From Rhodococcus sp. H36-A4 (GTDB lineage Bacteria; Actinomycetota; Actinomycetes; Mycobacteriales; Mycobacteriaceae), in contig NZ_JAPVLQ010000002.1 in the NCBI RefSeq assembly GCF_027158005.1, forward strand, positions 802,872 to 866,871: 64,000 nucleotides of DNA, read 5' to 3'. Both the position numbers and the translations under genes were made by a program. Below, piece after piece: positions 62,340-64,000 of this stretch. A model generated the notes under the pieces. It was not told the DNA's origin. It ran no database searches and was given only the letters and a program-made list of their open reading frames with translations. The stretch's first letter is position 1; each line of letters opens with the position of its first letter.

Positions 62340-63224
62340 TTATGCCGGAATATCGACGCGCACCGATAGCAGGCTTGCATCGCGAGTGTCTCGCCGTGCA
62401 TGCTCCGACGATGACGGGGCAGCACAAGCGAAGAGAGTTCGACCGTCCTGGCCTCCGAGCATGCAGGCGAAAACCCCTGTCGGAAAGACCTTTTCGTCGA
62501 TGATCTTCCCGCCCTCGACGACCCGGATCAGTCGCTGGTGCAGTGCGTCGGCGACCCAGATTGCACCTTCGGAGTCGAGACCGATACCGTCCGGGGCTAC
62601 CTGTGCTGCGCCCATCGCGTCCTTGACCGTGGTGCGGGGAACCTCGGGTCCGAACGAGGCCCACGTTCGACGGTTGCTCAACGCACCGTCGTCGGCGATG
62701 TCGAAGGCGGTCATTCGGTTGCCCATGGACTCCGCGATAACCAACGAACGGTCCTGTGTGATGACCGAACCGTTGGGGAACAACAGCTCTCCCGCCGCGA
62801 CGTCGGCGTCACCGTTCGGCGCCACATGGATCAGGACGGCGGATTCGACGTAGGACCGACTTCGGAAGTCGAACCCGAAAGTACTGATGTAGGCGTGACC
62901 TCGGTCGTCGACGGTCATGTCGTTGAGCTTGCCCGTGGCCAGGTGTGACACGTCGGCATGGGTGATCAAGGTGCCGTCGGCTTCCCGGCGAAGAACCAGG
63001 CCGTCGACCATCGACACGATCAGCAGTCGGCCGTCGGGCAACCACCCCAGTCCCGAGGGCTGGCCCTCCGTGGTCGCCTCCACCCGCACATCGCCGGCAT
63101 CGCCGATCGAAAGTACCTCGTGCGCATAAAGATCCGATACCCAGATCCGTCCGTCGTGCCAGCGAGGGCACTCGAGAAACGCGCGATCGGTCACGACGGT
63201 CGAGATGACGGTTGTGCTCGTCAT
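62340..63224 (-). CDS. SMP-30/gluconolactonase-type lactonase
   Basis: A 294-residue six-bladed beta-propeller. The metal Glu lies in FLECPRWHDGRIWVSDLYA, and the family segments LPDGRLLIVSMVDG, LNDMTVDDRGHAYIS and DGIGLDSEGAIWVADA with metal-binding Asn and Asp are all present. Such enzymes hydrolyse lactones. With the Baeyer-Villiger monooxygenase in the same island, it is a second candidate for opening the lactone. It starts at the ATG at 63224 behind AAGGAGG. Confidence 0.85.
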   Translation of the reverse strand: MTSTTVISTVVTDRAFLECPRWHDGRIWVSDLYAHEVLSIGDAGDVRVEATTEGQPSGLGWLPDGRLLIVSMVDGLVLRREADGTLITHADVSHLATGKLNDMTVDDRGHAYISTFGFDFRSRSYVESAVLIHVAPNGDADVAAGELLFPNGSVITQDRSLVIAESMGNRMTAFDIADDGALSNRRTWASFGPEVPRTTVKDAMGAAQVAPDGIGLDSEGAIWVADALHQRLIRVVEGGKIIDEKVFPTGVFACMLGGQDGRTLFACAAPSSSEHARRDTRDASLLSVRVDIPA

Positions 63225-63416
63225 GTACTGCCTCCTTGGAAATTCGATAAGCATGCTGACGAAATATCGCGGTAAAAGCCAACTGGGTCAGCAGATCGAC
63301 CCGGTGTTTTGCAGCCGAAAGTCATTATGGGGAAAGGGGACTGGTAAATCATGACAACGCTCCTTCCCCGTCGAGCCTTAGGCCTGTGGCCATTTATGCA
63401 CTCGACTGTATCAAAT

Positions 63417-63433
63417 ACGGTACTAATCATACG
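63417..63433. promoter_or_regulatory. TGATWA-type element, lactonase promoter region
   Basis: The sequence ACGGTACTAATCATACG reads TGATTAGTACCGT on the minus strand. It lies about 195 bases upstream of the lactonase, in the 276-base gap to the FprA gene. Nothing else in that gap is recognisable to me. Confidence 0.45.
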
Positions 63434-63500
63434 CAGGAATAATCTTCATGGTCGGTGTCGGATTCGTACTGTTCGTCGAACAGGTCAGCGCAGCATTTTG

Positions 63501-64000
63501 CTATTCTTTCGACGCCGCCACCATCTGGTCACGTTCGACGACCTTGACGCGTTCGCGGCCTTCGGTTTCGCCGAGGCTGCGTTCGTGGGCGTCGAGGCGG
63601 TACCAGCCGTCCCAGGTGGTGAAGGGGACTTTCTTGCTCTCGAGGAAGTCGGTGACGGCCTGTTCGGTGGGTTCTGGTGCGGCGGTGAAGTTCGGTGCGT
63701 CTTCGAGGAGGTTGGCGACGGTTTCGTTGGCGTCGCCTTTGGTGTGGCCGATGAGGCCGACGGGTCCGCGTTTGATCCAGCCGGTGACGTAGGTCGCGGG
63801 TACCGCGGTGTGCGAATTTGCAGGAGTGGAGCCTGCGGAATGACCGTTGACAGTGTCGAGGACGCGGCCTGCCTCGTTGGGGATGGTGCCGGCTTGGTCG
63901 TCGAAGGGGAGTTGGGCGATGTTTTTGGAGAGGTATCCGACGGCGCGGTAGACCGCTTGGACGTCCCAGTCGTTGTATTTGCCGGTGCCTTTGACGTTGC
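63501..64000 (-). CDS. fprA: FprA-type ferredoxin-NADP reductase, C-terminal part
   Basis: The minus strand is open from the window end to a TAG at 63501-63503 and gives about 166 residues. Segments such as GYLSKNIAQLPFDDQAGTIP, TYVTGWIKRGPVGLIGHTKG and DANETVANLL are the C-terminal half of adrenodoxin-reductase-type FprA. It supplies electrons to ferredoxins and P450s. The start is outside the window. It lies beyond the lactonase and could also serve the orphan P450s here. Confidence 0.88.
   Translation of the reverse strand, partial: NVKGTGKYNDWDVQAVYRAVGYLSKNIAQLPFDDQAGTIPNEAGRVLDTVNGHSAGSTPANSHTAVPATYVTGWIKRGPVGLIGHTKGDANETVANLLEDAPNFTAAPEPTEQAVTDFLESKKVPFTTWDGWYRLDAHERSLGETEGRERVKVVERDQMVAASKE

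Noticed and set aside
20808..63224. Assignment of the island to limonene, camphor or cholesterol
   Set aside because: No limonene monooxygenase, camphor-specific set or KstR box is present in this part; carveol-dehydrogenase likeness alone does not fix the substrate.
23742..63433. TGATWA elements as plain -10 boxes only
   Set aside because: Not fully excluded, but several copies lie outside -10 positions, two form clear inverted repeats, and the TGATWA core recurs on either strand.
63448..63792. Plus-strand ORF of 114 codons at the window end
   Set aside because: It lies opposite the FprA C-terminal coding sequence, whose motifs are clear.

Overview
The window reads as chromosomal DNA of a high-GC mycolic-acid actinobacterium, most likely Rhodococcus. 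The reasons are perfect KstR-type operators, a CYP125/Ltp3/Ltp4/DUF35/LLM block in the order known from mycobacterial steroid loci, an HspR-type (HAIR) element in front of clpB, several enzyme types that use the redox cofactor mycofactocin, and an FprA-type reductase. I saw no tRNA, rRNA, CRISPR array, transposase or phage gene. No gene-free stretch is longer than 300 bases; the largest are 30630-30914 (285 bases) and 63225-63500 (276 bases), and both hold control sites.

Region 1 (1-9.0 kb) is a small steroid side-chain block. After a truncated gene end and one hypothetical gene come a FadA5-like thiolase and CYP125, divergent around two KstR boxes. Next are an LLM oxidoreductase, two Cys-less thiolase-fold proteins (Ltp3- and Ltp4-like) and a two-domain DUF35 protein on the minus strand, divergent from an Rv3520c-like LLM enzyme around a third box. 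A fourth, perfect box overlaps the stop codon of that LLM gene and precedes a 42-codon ORF.

Region 2 (9.0-20.8 kb) is mostly housekeeping: a flavohemoglobin, a MacB/FtsX-type ABC exporter beside a NarL-type two-component system, clpB, two envelope-type proteins, an SDR, a LemA-like protein and pyrE.

Region 3 (20.8-63.2 kb) is the striking part: about 40 genes in ten promoter units that look like one catabolic island. It encodes uptake (a LivHMGF-type ABC transporter, two paralogous binding lipoproteins, an MFS protein), oxygenation (two P450s, one with its own ferredoxin and reductase; a Baeyer-Villiger monooxygenase with an esterase), alcohol and aldehyde oxidation (two carveol-dehydrogenase-like SDRs, an NDMA-dependent alcohol dehydrogenase, two aldehyde dehydrogenases), CoA activation (two acyl-CoA ligases, a CaiB-type transferase), and beta-oxidation or ring opening (three acyl-CoA dehydrogenases, two crotonases of which one is MenB/BadI-like, three MaoC-type proteins, HSD10-like and other SDRs, a thiolase, a CitE-like lyase). 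Five small NTF2-like proteins are scattered through it. A GntR/FCD regulator lies inside. All ten intergenic promoter regions of this island carry a TGATWA-type element, while the first 20 kb uses KstR boxes instead. The gene content fits degradation of an alicyclic or terpenoid compound: hydroxylation, oxidation to ketone, Baeyer-Villiger lactone, hydrolysis, CoA activation and beta-oxidation. The actual substrate cannot be read from sequence.

The window ends inside an FprA-type ferredoxin-NADP reductase gene on the minus strand.
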